Shown: positions 42,756 to 53,070, counted from the stretch's first letter. The stretch: 64,000 nucleotides of DNA from Agrobacterium arsenijevicii (GCA_000949895.1 JWIT01000007.1:248001-312000), one strand, 5' to 3'. Numbers and translations are program-made. The notes: generated by a model not told the origin, from the letters alone.

Positions 42756-43154
42756 GACTTGCTCAAGCTCGTAGAGCACACCACCCATGTCCTTCGGGTG
42801 CAGGAAAAGAACGGGATTGCCATGCGCGCCGATCTTCGGCTCGCCATCGCCCAAGATGCGGATGCCTTTTCTGACGAGATCGTCGCGGACCGCTAAAATA
42901 TCCGGCACCTCGAAGCACAGATGGTGCGTGCCGCCGCCCGGGTTTCGTTCGAGGAAGGCGGTAATCGGTGAGTTTTCGCCGAGCGGATAAAGAAGCTCGA
43001 TCTTGGTGTTGTCAGCCTGAATGAAAACCACCGTCACACCGTGCTCGGGCAGCGATTGCGGCTCCGAGACCTTTGCACCAAGCGCCCTGTATCGGGCAAC
43101 GGCAGCCTCAAGATCGGGCACCGCAATGGCGACGTGGTTCAATTTTCCGAACAT
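42753..43154 (-). CDS. mce: Methylmalonyl-CoA epimerase
   Basis: 133 residues, a vicinal oxygen chelate fold protein. NHVAIAVPDLEAAVARYRALG at the start, HHLCFEVPDI in the middle and a late GVLYELEQ supply the metal ligands (His, His, Glu). It converts (2S)- to (2R)-methylmalonyl-CoA between propionyl-CoA carboxylase and the mutase. It lies 13 bases behind the mutase gene, in one operon with it. Confidence 0.95.
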   Translation of the reverse strand: MFGKLNHVAIAVPDLEAAVARYRALGAKVSEPQSLPEHGVTVVFIQADNTKIELLYPLGENSPITAFLERNPGGGTHHLCFEVPDILAVRDDLVRKGIRILGDGEPKIGAHGNPVLFLHPKDMGGVLYELEQV

Positions 43155-43167
43155 TGCCGTCTTCCCC

Positions 43168-45309
43168 TCACGCGTTGCGCCTTATGCCTTCGAGCAGGTC
43201 GAGAACCTTGTTGGCCGCATCCATGACATTGGTGCCGGGTCCGAAAATCGCCGAAACGCCGTGATCGAGCAGGAATTGGTAATCCTGACGCGGGATGACG
43301 CCGCCAACAACGACGATAATATCATCCGCACCCTTTTGCTTCAGCGCCTCGACCAGCTGCGGCGCAAGCGTCTTGTGGCCGGCGGCAAGCGACGACATGC
43401 CGACCACATGCACCTTGTTCTTGACGGCAAGATCGGCGGCTTCACCAGGCGTCTGGAACAGCGGCCCGGCCAGTACGTCGAAACCAATGTCGCCGAAGGC
43501 CGAAGCGATGACTTTCGCGCCGCGATCATGCCCGTCCTGCCCGAGCTTGGCGACCATGATGCGCGGTTTGGTACCGATCCTTTCAGCAACGCCGGAAAGC
43601 CGGACGGCGAGCGTGGCAAGCTCCGGCTCGTCCCTGTAAGCCTCGCCGTAAATATCGCTCACCACCTCAGGCACGGCGGCATGATCGCCGAAGACCACGC
43701 GCAGCGCATCGGAAATTTCACCCACCGTAGCGCGGGCACGGGCGGCGACAACAGCGGCCTCGAGAATATTGCCCTTGCCGCTGCGGGCGACTTCGGAAAG
43801 TGCTGCCAGCGCCTTGGAAACATCCCCACCGTCACGGCGGCGTTTGGTGTCCTCAAGGCGACGGATTTGCGCGGTGCGCACGGCGGCATTGTCGATATCG
43901 AGCACATCGATATCCTCTTCGGTTTCCAGACGATAACGATTGACGCCGACGATGACCTCCTCGCCCTTGTCAACCGCGGCCTGACGGCGTGTCGCCGCCT
44001 CCTCGATCAGCCGTTTGGGCAGGCCTTCGGCCACGGCCTTGGTCATGCCACCGAGCGCCTCCACCTCCTCGATCAGCGCCCAGGCCTTTTGCGCCAGCTC
44101 ATCCGTCAGGCTTTCGACGTAATAGGAACCGGCGAGCGGATCGATGACTTTCGTGACGCCGGTTTCGTGCTGGAGGATAAGCTGGGTATTGCGGGCGATG
44201 CGGGCGGAAAATTCCGTCGGCAAAGCAATCGCCTCATCGAAGGAATTGGTGTGCAGCGATTGCGTGCCGCCAAGCACGGCGGACATCGCCTCGAAGGCGG
44301 TGCGGACGATGTTGTTATAAGGGTCCTGTTCCTGCAGCGAGACACCGGATGTCTGACAATGCGTTCGCAGCATCAGGGAGGAGGCGTTTTGCGGCTTGAA
44401 CTCTTCCATGATGCGCGACCAGAGGAAACGTGCGGCGCGCAGCTTTGCCGCCTCCATGAAGAAGTTCATGCCGATGGCGAAGAAGAACGACAGGCGGCCG
44501 GCGAAATCATCGACATTCAGCCCCTTGGCAAGGGCGGCGCGCACATATTCGCGGCCATCCGCCAGCGTGAAGGCGAGTTCCTGCACCAGCGTCGCGCCCG
44601 CTTCCTGCATGTGATAGCCGGAAATGGAGATGGAATTGAATTTCGGCATCTCCTTCGCGGTATATTCGATGATGTCGGCGATGATCCGCATCGAAGGTTC
44701 CGGCGGGTAGATATAGGTGTTGCGGACCATGAACTCCTTGAGGATATCGTTCTGGATGGTGCCGGAAAGGGCGGCGCGCGAAACGCCCTGCTCTTCCCCC
44801 GCAACGATGAAATTGGCGAGCACCGGAATGACCGCACCGTTCATGGTCATGGAAACGGAGACTTTTTCGAGCGGTATGCCGTCGAACAGGATTTTCATGT
44901 CCTCGACGCTGTCGATTGCCACGCCCGCCTTACCGACATCGCCTTCGACACGCGGATGATCGCTGTCATATCCGCGATGGGTGGCGAGATCGAAGGCGAC
45001 GGAAACGCCCTGCTGGCCGGCGGCAAGCGCCTTGCGGTAAAAGGCGTTGGAGGCTTCCGCCGTGGAAAAACCGGCATATTGGCGAATGGTCCACGGCCGC
45101 CCGGCATACATGGTGGCACGCGGGCCGCGCGTGAAAGGCGCAAAGCCCGGCAGGTTTTCAAGATGGGAAACCTTTTGCAGATCGTCGGCCGTATAAAGCG
45201 GTTTGACCTCGATGCCTTCGGGCGTGTGCCAGACGAGTGCATCCGGTGAACGCTTCAGCTCTTTTTCGGCAAGCTGCAGCCAGTCCCGCACCGTTTTTTC
45301 GCCCGACAT
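43168..45309 (-). CDS. scpA: Methylmalonyl-CoA mutase, large subunit-type single chain
   Basis: 713 residues. The N-terminal TIM barrel carries [20 protein letters not shown] and [17 protein letters not shown], with the substrate-binding stretch YHMQEAGA; the C-terminal Rossmann domain has the adenosylcobalamin lower-ligand motif [12 protein letters not shown] (DxHxxG) near residue 590. It rearranges (R)-methylmalonyl-CoA to succinyl-CoA. A single chain with both domains fits the homodimeric bacterial form. The cofactor could be supplied by the adenosyltransferase encoded at 56791. Confidence 0.97.
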   Translation of the reverse strand: MSGEKTVRDWLQLAEKELKRSPDALVWHTPEGIEVKPLYTADDLQKVSHLENLPGFAPFTRGPRATMYAGRPWTIRQYAGFSTAEASNAFYRKALAAGQQGVSVAFDLATHRGYDSDHPRVEGDVGKAGVAIDSVEDMKILFDGIPLEKVSVSMTMNGAVIPVLANFIVAGEEQGVSRAALSGTIQNDILKEFMVRNTYIYPPEPSMRIIADIIEYTAKEMPKFNSISISGYHMQEAGATLVQELAFTLADGREYVRAALAKGLNVDDFAGRLSFFFAIGMNFFMEAAKLRAARFLWSRIMEEFKPQNASSLMLRTHCQTSGVSLQEQDPYNNIVRTAFEAMSAVLGGTQSLHTNSFDEAIALPTEFSARIARNTQLILQHETGVTKVIDPLAGSYYVESLTDELAQKAWALIEEVEALGGMTKAVAEGLPKRLIEEAATRRQAAVDKGEEVIVGVNRYRLETEEDIDVLDIDNAAVRTAQIRRLEDTKRRRDGGDVSKALAALSEVARSGKGNILEAAVVAARARATVGEISDALRVVFGDHAAVPEVVSDIYGEAYRDEPELATLAVRLSGVAERIGTKPRIMVAKLGQDGHDRGAKVIASAFGDIGFDVLAGPLFQTPGEAADLAVKNKVHVVGMSSLAAGHKTLAPQLVEALKQKGADDIIVVVGGVIPRQDYQFLLDHGVSAIFGPGTNVMDAANKVLDLLEGIRRNA

Positions 45310-45449
45310 GCATCTCTCCCCTGCTGCATTTCATATTTTAGCATTGTGACGGGCAATCGTGACCGAAATCCAGCGATCCCCTGCCGACGAAACCAGCCGC
45401 CGCGTAAACCGCTCCCGCCTCCATCCGTTCCTCAAAACAGTGAGGAGCC

Positions 45450-47453
45450 TCACTCGAATTCGAGGATGACCTCGTCCACGGCGAGACTGTCGCCCGGTTT
45501 TGCAGATACTTTGGCGATGCGGCCGCGTTTTTCCGCGCGCAGGATGTTTTCCATCTTCATGGCCTCAACCGTCGCAAGCGCCTGGCCGGCCTCCACCTCG
45601 TCGCCCTCGCCAACGGAGATGCCGGTGATGACGCCGGGCATGGGGCAGAGCAGCAGTTTCGACGTATCCGGCGGCAGTTTTTCCGGCATCAGCAGCGCCA
45701 GCTCCGCCACGCGCGGGCTGCGCACACGGGCGAGAACATCCATGCCGCGCCAGCGCAGGCGAACCGCCGCACGGACAAGATCGACCTTGGCGGCGATCAC
45801 CTCGCCCGCCACCGTAAACAGCCCGAGACTGCGGCCGGGAAGCCAGCCGGTATCGACCGTCAACGCAGCACCGTCTTCAAAACGGATCGCCGTGCCATCC
45901 GCGCCGGTTTCCACGCTGACCTTACGCTGGGATTTACCGAGCGAAACCACCCAGTCCTGACCGACGATGCGGCGATGATTGCCGATAGTGCCGGAAATTT
46001 CGACTGCACGGCTCTGAAGTCGTTGATGAATGACGGTGGCGATGGCCGCAAGCTTGCGTGCAGAGGCCTCATCCGGCTCGACCCCGGAAAAGCCCTCCGG
46101 GAATTCCTCGGCGATAAAACCCGTCGTCAGACGACCGGCCCTGAAACGCTCATGCTGCATGACGGCCGAGAGGAACGGCAGATTGTGACCAATGCCCTCC
46201 ACCTCGAAACGATCCAGCGCCTGCCCCATGGCATCGATGGCGGTTTTACGATCCTGGCCCCAGCTGCACAGCTTGGCGATCATCGGATCGTAATACATCG
46301 AGATTTCGCCGCCTTCGAAGACGCCGGTATCGTTGCGGATGACAGTGCCGTTTTCCTGCTCGCCTTCCTGCGGCGGGCGATAGCGCGTCAGCCGGCCGAT
46401 GGAAGGAAGGAAGTTGCGATAGGGATCTTCGGCATATAGCCGGCTTTCGATCGCCCAGCCGTTCAACTTCACATCCGCCTGCCCGAAAGACAGCTTTTCG
46501 CCTGATGCCACGCGGATCATCTGCTCGACCAGATCGATACCGGTGACGAGTTCCGTCACCGGATGCTCCACCTGCAGGCGGGTATTCATTTCCAGAAAAT
46601 AGAAATTGCGCTCGCCGTCGACGATGAACTCAACCGTTCCGGCCGAATGGTAGCCGACTGCCCTCGACAGAGCCACGGCCTGCTCGCCCATGGCCTTGCG
46701 CGTTGCCTCATCGAGAAAGGGCGACGGCGCTTCCTCGATGACCTTCTGGTTGCGGCGCTGGATCGAGCACTCACGCTCGCCGAGATAAAGGATGTTGCCG
46801 TGGCGATCGCCCAGCACCTGAATTTCGATATGGCGCGGCTGGGTGACGAATTTTTCGATGAAGATGCGATCATCGCCGAAGGAGGATTTGGCCTCGTTTT
46901 TCGACGACTGGAAGCCCTCGCGCGCCTCCGCATCGTTAAAGGCGACGCGCATGCCCTTACCGCCGCCACCGGCGGACGCCTTGATCATCACGGGATAACC
47001 AATCTCAGATGCGATCCTCACCGCCTCATCCGCATCCCCAATCAGCCCCATATGGCCGGGCACGGTGGAAACATCGGCTTCCGCCGCTAGCTTCTTGGAG
47101 GTGATCTTGTCGCCCATGGCCTTGATGGCGCCGACCGGCGGGCCGATGAAGACGACGCCCGCCTTCTCCAGCGCCTCGGCAAAGGCGGCATTCTCCGACA
47201 GGAAGCCGTAACCGGGATGCACCGCATCCGCCCCGGTCTTCTCGATCGCCTCAAGGATTTTGTCGATGACGATATAGGACTGCGACGAGGGTGCGGGGCC
47301 GATATGAACGGCCTCGTCCGCCATCTTCACATGCAGCGCATTCGCATCCGCATCCGAATAGACCGCAACCGTTGCGATGCCCATCTTCTTCGCAGTCTTG
47401 ATAACCCGGCAGGCGATCTCGCCGCGATTGGCGATGAGGATTTTCTTGATCAT
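45450..47453 (-). CDS. pccA: Propionyl-CoA carboxylase, biotin-carboxylase/carrier subunit
   Basis: 667 residues. KILIANRGEIACRVIKTAKK begins the biotin-carboxylase domain; the ATP-grasp loop IKASAGGGGKGMRVAF lies near residue 155, and the C-terminal carrier domain has the biotin site VEAMKMENILR near 635. It carboxylates biotin and works with the beta subunit encoded at 49986. The gene start overlaps by four bases the stop of an AT-rich accessory gene (47450-48400), which separates it from its usual upstream neighbours. The 140-base gap to the mutase shows no feature. Confidence 0.96.
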   Translation of the reverse strand: MIKKILIANRGEIACRVIKTAKKMGIATVAVYSDADANALHVKMADEAVHIGPAPSSQSYIVIDKILEAIEKTGADAVHPGYGFLSENAAFAEALEKAGVVFIGPPVGAIKAMGDKITSKKLAAEADVSTVPGHMGLIGDADEAVRIASEIGYPVMIKASAGGGGKGMRVAFNDAEAREGFQSSKNEAKSSFGDDRIFIEKFVTQPRHIEIQVLGDRHGNILYLGERECSIQRRNQKVIEEAPSPFLDEATRKAMGEQAVALSRAVGYHSAGTVEFIVDGERNFYFLEMNTRLQVEHPVTELVTGIDLVEQMIRVASGEKLSFGQADVKLNGWAIESRLYAEDPYRNFLPSIGRLTRYRPPQEGEQENGTVIRNDTGVFEGGEISMYYDPMIAKLCSWGQDRKTAIDAMGQALDRFEVEGIGHNLPFLSAVMQHERFRAGRLTTGFIAEEFPEGFSGVEPDEASARKLAAIATVIHQRLQSRAVEISGTIGNHRRIVGQDWVVSLGKSQRKVSVETGADGTAIRFEDGAALTVDTGWLPGRSLGLFTVAGEVIAAKVDLVRAAVRLRWRGMDVLARVRSPRVAELALLMPEKLPPDTSKLLLCPMPGVITGISVGEGDEVEAGQALATVEAMKMENILRAEKRGRIAKVSAKPGDSLAVDEVILEFE

Positions 47454-48400
47454 AGAACACCTATTACTTCCGAATCGCTTATCTTTTTAAGTTCATCCAG
47501 TTCAGACAGTAGATAGAGTGACAATAAACAGATTTTTCTTCCAGATTTTATCACATGTCGCAAATCATCAAATTGATCATAGTCCGCTGTTTCAATATAT
47601 TTTTCATAAATACTAAACAAAGACAGATCATACATACAGTGCATCAGCAAACGGTATGAACAATATCTCAGAGTCCTCAAAGAAAAAGGCGAAAAAACGT
47701 TCGATATCCCGATGCTATCAGAATCCAAAACCTCATCGTATTCCGGAAAAAGACTTACAAAGCTCGATATAAATGAAGGATGTGCCGCAGCAGAAAGAAC
47801 TTTTTCTTCCTCTTCACGATATATGTCATGCTCAGTGAGCTTTTCAGCAAAATATACAGGCAGATTGTTTTTAATTAGCTTGCGTGCTTTTCCTTTCGAA
47901 ATGTATTTGTGCCAAGTCTTATTGGCATTCTCTACATCCTGATCTTCGATAAAGTCAGAACAGAACTCAGCACTTATAGTTGCGAGACCCAGAGCATCCA
48001 AATTCTCCGACATCGAACGTAGAATCTGTTTTGCGGGCACATCAAGACCTTCTAAAATGAGTTTTCTAATAGCCACCAACTCAGTACAAATTCTCCATGA
48101 GATAAGATTTGCTACATTATGTTGATCATCGCGTTCAGAATTTTGTCTTCTGACCAAAAAAGCGACGGCCAAAGCCTCTGTATAGCTACTGAACCAAATT
48201 ATGCAGAAATCTAAAATGAACAGATGGGCACTTGCCTTGCCCAATACGTCTTCACGACAAGCGCCAATTTTGCCTCGTAGCAAATTCGCTCTGTTCCCGG
48301 ACCACAGCGCCTCATAGTTAATAGCTTCAGATTCACATGCGGCCAAGAAACGACGCTTCAGGTTTGGATCAAGCTTTGGATAATACCTACTAGTTTTCAC
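47450..48400 (-). CDS. AT-rich accessory gene of unknown function inserted before pccA
   Basis: 316 residues from GTG 48400 (MKTSRYYPKLDPN), with GAGGGGG upstream; the frame continues further upstream but there it runs antisense to a GC-rich gene. Base composition is clearly AT-rich against the surrounding 60 percent-GC genes, and codon use differs, so transfer is likely. The protein is helical and rich in charged residues. LISWRICTELVAIRKLILEGL followed by AKQILRSMSENLDALG recalls DUF5677-type proteins, often found in accessory regions; this is a guess. Its stop overlaps pccA, so it may influence pccA expression. Confidence 0.65.
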   Translation of the reverse strand: MKTSRYYPKLDPNLKRRFLAACESEAINYEALWSGNRANLLRGKIGACREDVLGKASAHLFILDFCIIWFSSYTEALAVAFLVRRQNSERDDQHNVANLISWRICTELVAIRKLILEGLDVPAKQILRSMSENLDALGLATISAEFCSDFIEDQDVENANKTWHKYISKGKARKLIKNNLPVYFAEKLTEHDIYREEEEKVLSAAAHPSFISSFVSLFPEYDEVLDSDSIGISNVFSPFSLRTLRYCSYRLLMHCMYDLSLFSIYEKYIETADYDQFDDLRHVIKSGRKICLLSLYLLSELDELKKISDSEVIGVL

Positions 48401-48494
48401 GGCCCCCTCGCAAAGCAATAAATCCGAACCAAAATGCAGAAATGAGACGATCCAACGAAATGGTATCAACACCCAAAGTGCAAATTGGGTAGAC

Positions 48495-48872
48495 TCAAAT
48501 CTCGAAAAAGTTCTCAAACGATTCCGGGAAATTCTGCCGGGCGACGCGCTCGTCGATGACAAGCATCGCCTGGTAGGAAAGCGGATCGAAATTCTTTTCC
48601 GCCGGCAAGACCTCGCGGCCGAACAGCAGGCTGAGGCGGGCAGCGTCGAGATTACCACGCTCGAACGGCTCGGGACCAAAATGGTGCCAGAGCGAGTGCA
48701 GGAAGGCCGCATCGATGCGGTGTTCCTTGGAATCGTCCCGCGCCCTTCGAGGTATCATCTTGATGGGCGTTACCCCTTTGGGATTGGCGCGGCGGATGGT
48801 GAACTGGATGCCCGTGCTCGGCATGCCGGAGGGAAATCCCTTGTGTTTGGTCATTTCGGGCAGGTTCGCCAT
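48495..48872 (-). CDS. Small hypothetical protein, possibly truncated by the AT-rich insertion
   Basis: 125 residues from ATG 48872 (AGGA upstream). The protein is basic at the start (FTIRRANPKGVTPIKMIPRRARDD) and has helical segments with FLHSLWHHFGPEPFERGNLD. I do not recognise the family. Its end, NFPESFENFFEI and stop, coincides with the border where GC content drops into the AT-rich gene, so the original 3' end may be lost. Codon use matches the host. Confidence 0.6.
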   Translation of the reverse strand: MANLPEMTKHKGFPSGMPSTGIQFTIRRANPKGVTPIKMIPRRARDDSKEHRIDAAFLHSLWHHFGPEPFERGNLDAARLSLLFGREVLPAEKNFDPLSYQAMLVIDERVARQNFPESFENFFEI

Positions 48873-48888
48873 CTTTTGTCCTTCTAGA

Positions 48889-48990
48889 AGCATTTCCATT
48901 AAAAGCGGATCCGCTTTTACCTCCGGATAATGCGTAAATTCAAATAATTAGAGCGCTTTCATGGTCCCATTAAAACCAGAAGCGCTCTAG
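48889..48990. repeat. Second copy of the intergenic palindromic repeat
   Basis: Same order of parts as 42651-42755: GCATTTCCATTAAAAGCGG, its CCGCTTTTAC complement, ATAATGCG, a spacer, then GAGCGCTT and AAGCGCTC as the closing stem. The element occupies the gap between the small gene ending upstream at 48872 and the glutathione transferase stop at 48999. Confidence 0.7.
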
Positions 48991-48998
48991 TCTTTTCG

Positions 48999-49895
48999 TT
49001 ATGCCTTGCCGATTTTATCCTGCGTCTTCTGCTCGAAGTCGGAGGCATCGTGGCGTTCATGCAATTGTTCGGACGGATCGCCCGAGGTTTTGTTGACGAT
49101 CACACCGCGCTTGACCGCAGGGCGTTCGCCGATTTCAAGCGTCCAGCGCATGAGGTTCTTATAACCATCCGCTTCGAGGAAAGCACCCGCATCGCCATAG
49201 GCCTGACCGAGCGCGATCTTGCCGTACCAGGGCCAGACGGCCATGTCGGCAATCGTATACTCGGAACCCGCCAGATAGCGGTTATCGGCGAGATGACGGT
49301 CAAGCACGTCAAGCTGGCGTTTCACTTCCATGGCGTAACGGTCGATAGCGTATTTGATCTTGATCGGCGCATAAGCGAAGAAATGGCCGAAACCGCCACC
49401 AAGGAAGGGGGCGGAACCCATCTGCCAGAACAGCCAGTTCAGCGCCTGCGTGCGGGCATTGCCCTCTTTCGGCAGGAAGGCGCCGAATTTTTCCGCGAGG
49501 TAGACGAGGATCGAGCCGCTTTCGAAAACCCGGGTCGGCTCAGGTGTCGAATGGTCCATCAGTGCCGGAATCTTGGAATTCGGATTGACGCCGACGAAAC
49601 CGGAACCGAACTGGTCGCCTTCGCCGATCCTGATCAGCCATGCGTCATATTCGGCGCCCTTGTGGCCGGCGGCCAGCAATTCTTCCAGCATGATCGAGAC
49701 CTTCTGGCCGTTCGGCGTCGCCAGCGAATAAAGCTGCAACGGATGTTTGCCGACCGGCAGTTCCTTGTCATGGGTGGGACCGGCGATCGGGCGGTTGATA
49801 TTGGCGAACTGGCCGCCATTGCCCTTGTCCCAGGTCCAGACCTTGGGCACTTCGTAACCGGCGGGGAAATTATCTGCGGAGGAGTTCTCGGCCAT
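48999..49895 (-). CDS. yghU: Glutathione S-transferase, YghU type
   Basis: 298 residues from ATG 49895 (AAGGA nine bases upstream). An N-terminal extension KVWTWDKGNGGQFANINRP is typical of YghU, a nu-class transferase that binds two glutathiones and has disulfide-bond reductase activity. The thioredoxin-like domain has SLATPNGQKVSIMLEELL, NPNSKIPAL and FESGSILVYLAEKFG (glutathione-binding Glu-Ser), and the helical domain has ADMAVWPWYGKI. It is cytosolic. It lies in the propionyl-CoA block but its function is not linked to it by sequence. Confidence 0.95.
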   Translation of the reverse strand: MAENSSADNFPAGYEVPKVWTWDKGNGGQFANINRPIAGPTHDKELPVGKHPLQLYSLATPNGQKVSIMLEELLAAGHKGAEYDAWLIRIGEGDQFGSGFVGVNPNSKIPALMDHSTPEPTRVFESGSILVYLAEKFGAFLPKEGNARTQALNWLFWQMGSAPFLGGGFGHFFAYAPIKIKYAIDRYAMEVKRQLDVLDRHLADNRYLAGSEYTIADMAVWPWYGKIALGQAYGDAGAFLEADGYKNLMRWTLEIGERPAVKRGVIVNKTSGDPSEQLHERHDASDFEQKTQDKIGKA

Positions 49896-49985
49896 AAAAA
49901 TCAGTCCTTGTGCGTTTCGGGAGGGCACCGAAGGTCGGGCGCCTGAACAAACATATAGTAAGGTGGCCGAAGCATTTTTCCAGTC

Positions 49986-51518
49986 TCAGAGCGGAATAGT
50001 GTCGTGTTTCTTCCAGCGGGTCTCGACGTTCTTGCCGCGCAGCGAGGCAAAGGCCCGGGCGATGCGGCGGCGTGAGGAATGCGGCATGATTACCTCATCG
50101 ATGAAACCGCGCTCTGCCGCCACGAAAGGATTGGCGAAACGCTCCTCATATTCCCTGGTGCGCGCGGCGATCTTTTCCGGATCGGAAAGCTCGGAACGAT
50201 AGAGGATTTCAGCCGCACCCTTAGCGCCCATGACAGCGATTTCCGCCGTCGGCCAGGCATAGTTCACATCCGCACCGATATGTTTCGAGGCCATCACGTC
50301 ATAAGCGCCGCCATAGGCCTTGCGGGTAATCAGCGTCACCATCGGCACCGTCGCCTCCGAATAGGCAAACAGCAATTTCGCGCCGTGCTTGATGACGCCG
50401 CCAAATTCCTGTGCCGTTCCGGGCAGGAAACCCGGCACATCCACCAGCGTCAGCAGCGGAATGTTGAAGGCATCGCAGAAACGCACGAAGCGGGCGGCCT
50501 TGCGCGAACTGTCGATATCGAGGCAGCCCGCCAGCACCATCGGCTGGTTGGCGACGACACCCACAGTCTGACCTTCAAGGCGGATGAAGCCGGTGATGAT
50601 GTTGCGGGCAAAGGCCTCCTGCAACTCGAAGAAATCACCCTCATCGGCCAGCGCGTGGATCAGTTCCTTCATATCGTAGGGCTTGTTGGAACTGTCTGGG
50701 ATCAGCGTATCGAGACGCGCTTCCAATCGTGCGGGGTCGTCATGAAACGGGCGGACGGGCGGTTTTTCACGGTTATTCAGCGGCAGGAAATCAAACAGCA
50801 GCCGCACATGCTCGAGCGTCTCGATGTCGTTTTCATATGCGCCATCGGCAACAGAGGATTTTTTGGTGTGGGTGGAGGCACCGCCCAGCTCTTCGGCCGT
50901 GACGATCTCGTTAGTCACGGTTTTCACCACATCCGGCCCGGTCACGAACATGTAGGAGGTGTCGCGCACCATGAAGATGAAATCGGTCATGGCAGGCGAA
51001 TAGACCGCACCGCCCGCACATGGCCCCATGATAACAGAGATTTGCGGCACGACACCGGAGGCGATGACGTTCCTCTTGAACACATCGGCATAACCGCCGA
51101 GCGAGGCGACACCTTCTTGAATACGGGCACCACCGGAATCGTTGAGCCCGATCACCGGCGCACCATTGCGCACCGCCATATCCATGATCTTGCAGATTTT
51201 CTGCGCATGGGTTTCCGACAGCGAACCGCCGAGCACGGTGAAATCCTGTGAAAACACATAGACCTGCCGGCCATTGATGGTGCCCCAGCCGGTGACGACG
51301 CCATCCCCCGCAACCTTCTGTTCCGCCATGCCGAAATCCACCGCCCGGTGGGTAACGTACATGTCGTATTCTTCGAAGGAACCTTCATCCAGCAACACAT
51401 CGATGCGCTCGCGCGCCGTCAACTTGCCCTTGGCATGCTGCGCCTCAATGCGCTTGACGCCGCCGCCGAGCCGCGCTTCGTCGCGGCGCGTCTGCAATTG
51501 CTCCAGAATGCTGGGCAT
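49986..51518 (-). CDS. pccB: Propionyl-CoA carboxylase, carboxyltransferase subunit
   Basis: 510 residues, a carboxyltransferase of the crotonase-like fold. [20 protein letters not shown] near residue 130 and [20 protein letters not shown] near 165 form the oxyanion-hole regions of the first half; [20 protein letters not shown] near 420 belongs to the second half. It transfers the carboxyl group from biotin on PccA to propionyl-CoA. It is divergent from pccR, with TTTGCAAA-type sites in the shared gap. pccA is 2.5 kb away, not adjacent. Confidence 0.97.
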   Translation of the reverse strand: MPSILEQLQTRRDEARLGGGVKRIEAQHAKGKLTARERIDVLLDEGSFEEYDMYVTHRAVDFGMAEQKVAGDGVVTGWGTINGRQVYVFSQDFTVLGGSLSETHAQKICKIMDMAVRNGAPVIGLNDSGGARIQEGVASLGGYADVFKRNVIASGVVPQISVIMGPCAGGAVYSPAMTDFIFMVRDTSYMFVTGPDVVKTVTNEIVTAEELGGASTHTKKSSVADGAYENDIETLEHVRLLFDFLPLNNREKPPVRPFHDDPARLEARLDTLIPDSSNKPYDMKELIHALADEGDFFELQEAFARNIITGFIRLEGQTVGVVANQPMVLAGCLDIDSSRKAARFVRFCDAFNIPLLTLVDVPGFLPGTAQEFGGVIKHGAKLLFAYSEATVPMVTLITRKAYGGAYDVMASKHIGADVNYAWPTAEIAVMGAKGAAEILYRSELSDPEKIAARTREYEERFANPFVAAERGFIDEVIMPHSSRRRIARAFASLRGKNVETRWKKHDTIPL

Positions 51519-51605
51519 GTTTCCTCCATGCGTTTCCCCAAAATCAATAGCTTAGAAAACATTCGCCTAGAAGCCTTGATCGTGCGCGTATGCGTGCCAT
51601 AAATA

Positions 51606-51636
51606 TTTGCAATATTTAATTTTGCAAAGTTGCAAC
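51606..51636. promoter_or_regulatory. PccR-type operator (TTTGCAAA repeats)
   Basis: TTTGCAA (51606-51612), TTTGCAAA (51621-51628) and GTTGCAAC (51629-51636) lie in series just before the pccR start, in the gap shared with pccB. TTTGCAAA pairs are the known recognition motif of PccR/ScfR-family regulators. The site ends one base before the pccR ATG (51637), which suggests autorepression as well as control of pccB. Confidence 0.8.
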
Positions 51637-53055
51637 ATGGCGACGGAAAAACTCTTCATCGGCCGCAAGGTCCGTGGCCTTCGCGAAAACGCCCGCGCCA
51701 CGCAGGCGCAGTTTGCCGAACGGCTGGGCATCTCGGCCAGTTACCTGAACCAGATCGAAAACAATCAGCGCCCCGTTTCCGCCAGCGTTCTGGTGACACT
51801 GGTGGAAAAATTCCAGCTCGACATGGCGGAACTGGCGACGGGGGAGAGCGATCGGCTGGTTTCCGCCGTGCGCGAGGCCCTGAAAGACCCGCTGTTCCTG
51901 AATTACGAGCCGGGGCTTCAGGAATTGAAGCTGATTGCCCAGAACGCGCCAGGTTTTGCCCATGCGCTTTTGCGCGCCCATCAGGCTTATAAGCAAAACA
52001 GCGAGCAGCTGGTGCAGCTGGACGACAGGCTGGGGCGGGGAACCGCGCAGGTTGAAAGAACGCCTTACGAGGAGGTGCGTGACTTCTTCCACTTCGTCGA
52101 CAATTACGTCGACGACATCGATCGTCTGTCGGAGGAGCTTGCGGACGAGCTGGAGATAGACGGTAGTGAGACCTATGGCATTCTCGCGGCCCATCTGCGC
52201 AGCCGTTACGGTGTCCACATCACCAGAACGGAGGCGGCCGGCGGATTGATCCGGCATTTCGATCCGGCCGGCAAAACGCTGGCGCTCAGTTCCTACCTCG
52301 CCGCGCCGACCCGCTGTTTTCAGCTGGCGCTTCAGATTGCCCAGCTTCATGCGGGCGCGACGGTGGACAGAGTGCTGGCCGCCGCCGGTTTCCGCAGCGC
52401 GGAAGCCACGGAAATCTGTCGCATCGGCCTTTACAATTATTTTGCCGCCGCGCTGATCCTGCCCTATGGCCAATTTCACCGGGCCGCGCAGGAATTGCGC
52501 CATGATCTGGAACTTCTAGCCGTGCGCTTCGGCGCAAGCCTCGAACAGGTGGCCCACAGGCTCAGCACCCTGCAACGACCGGGCATGAAAGGCGTACCAA
52601 TCTTTTTCGCCAAGATCGACCGTGCCGGTAACATCACCAAACGCCACAGCGCCACGCGGCTTCAATTTGCCCGTTTCGGCGCGGCCTGTCCGCTCTGGAA
52701 CATCCATCAGGCCTTCGAAAGCTCCGACAGGATCGTGCGCCAGCTGGCGGAAACACCTGACGGTGTGCGTTATCTTTCCATTGCCACGCAGATCGAAAAA
52801 GCGGGCGCCGGTTTCAACACGGACAGGCCACGTTATGCCATCGCGCTCGGCTGCGAAATTTCCCATGCGCAGAATTTCGTCTATGCCGATACGCTCGATC
52901 TCACCAATACCGCCTCCTTCAAACCCATCGGCGTTTCCTGCCGGGTCTGCGAAAGGGTCGATTGCGTGCAGCGCGCCGTACCGCCGCTGAAACGCAGGCT
53001 GCATGTCGATCATCTTTCACGCGGAGCCCTGCCCTACCGGATCGCGGACTTCTAG
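51637..53055 (+). CDS. pccR: Propionate-pathway regulator PccR (XRE-HTH plus IrrE-like domain)
   Basis: 472 residues from ATG 51637. The N-terminal HTH is KVRGLRENARATQAQFAERL with ISASYLNQIENNQRPVSASV. The middle is an IrrE-like (DUF955) region with its aliphatic helices (AALILPYGQFHRAAQE), and the C-terminal domain binds short-chain acyl-CoA in this family and contains a Cys cluster ISCRVCERVDCVQRAVPP. PccR in Rhodobacter controls propionyl-CoA carboxylase and is tuned by acyl-CoA. The match of neighbours and operator makes this assignment strong. Confidence 0.92.
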   Translation: MATEKLFIGRKVRGLRENARATQAQFAERLGISASYLNQIENNQRPVSASVLVTLVEKFQLDMAELATGESDRLVSAVREALKDPLFLNYEPGLQELKLIAQNAPGFAHALLRAHQAYKQNSEQLVQLDDRLGRGTAQVERTPYEEVRDFFHFVDNYVDDIDRLSEELADELEIDGSETYGILAAHLRSRYGVHITRTEAAGGLIRHFDPAGKTLALSSYLAAPTRCFQLALQIAQLHAGATVDRVLAAAGFRSAEATEICRIGLYNYFAAALILPYGQFHRAAQELRHDLELLAVRFGASLEQVAHRLSTLQRPGMKGVPIFFAKIDRAGNITKRHSATRLQFARFGAACPLWNIHQAFESSDRIVRQLAETPDGVRYLSIATQIEKAGAGFNTDRPRYAIALGCEISHAQNFVYADTLDLTNTASFKPIGVSCRVCERVDCVQRAVPPLKRRLHVDHLSRGALPYRIADF

Positions 53056-53070
53056 CGCCGCACGGCCATA

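Noticed and set aside
43021..45249. A 742-codon open frame on the plus strand
   Set aside because: It lies entirely antisense to mce and the methylmalonyl-CoA mutase gene, both of which are certain, and its translation is rich in Arg/Gly/His without any family motif. It is a product of the high GC third-position bias.
51606..51636. The TTTGCAAA repeats as a CRISPR-like array
   Set aside because: Units are only seven to eight bases with no regular spacers; they match a regulator binding site.
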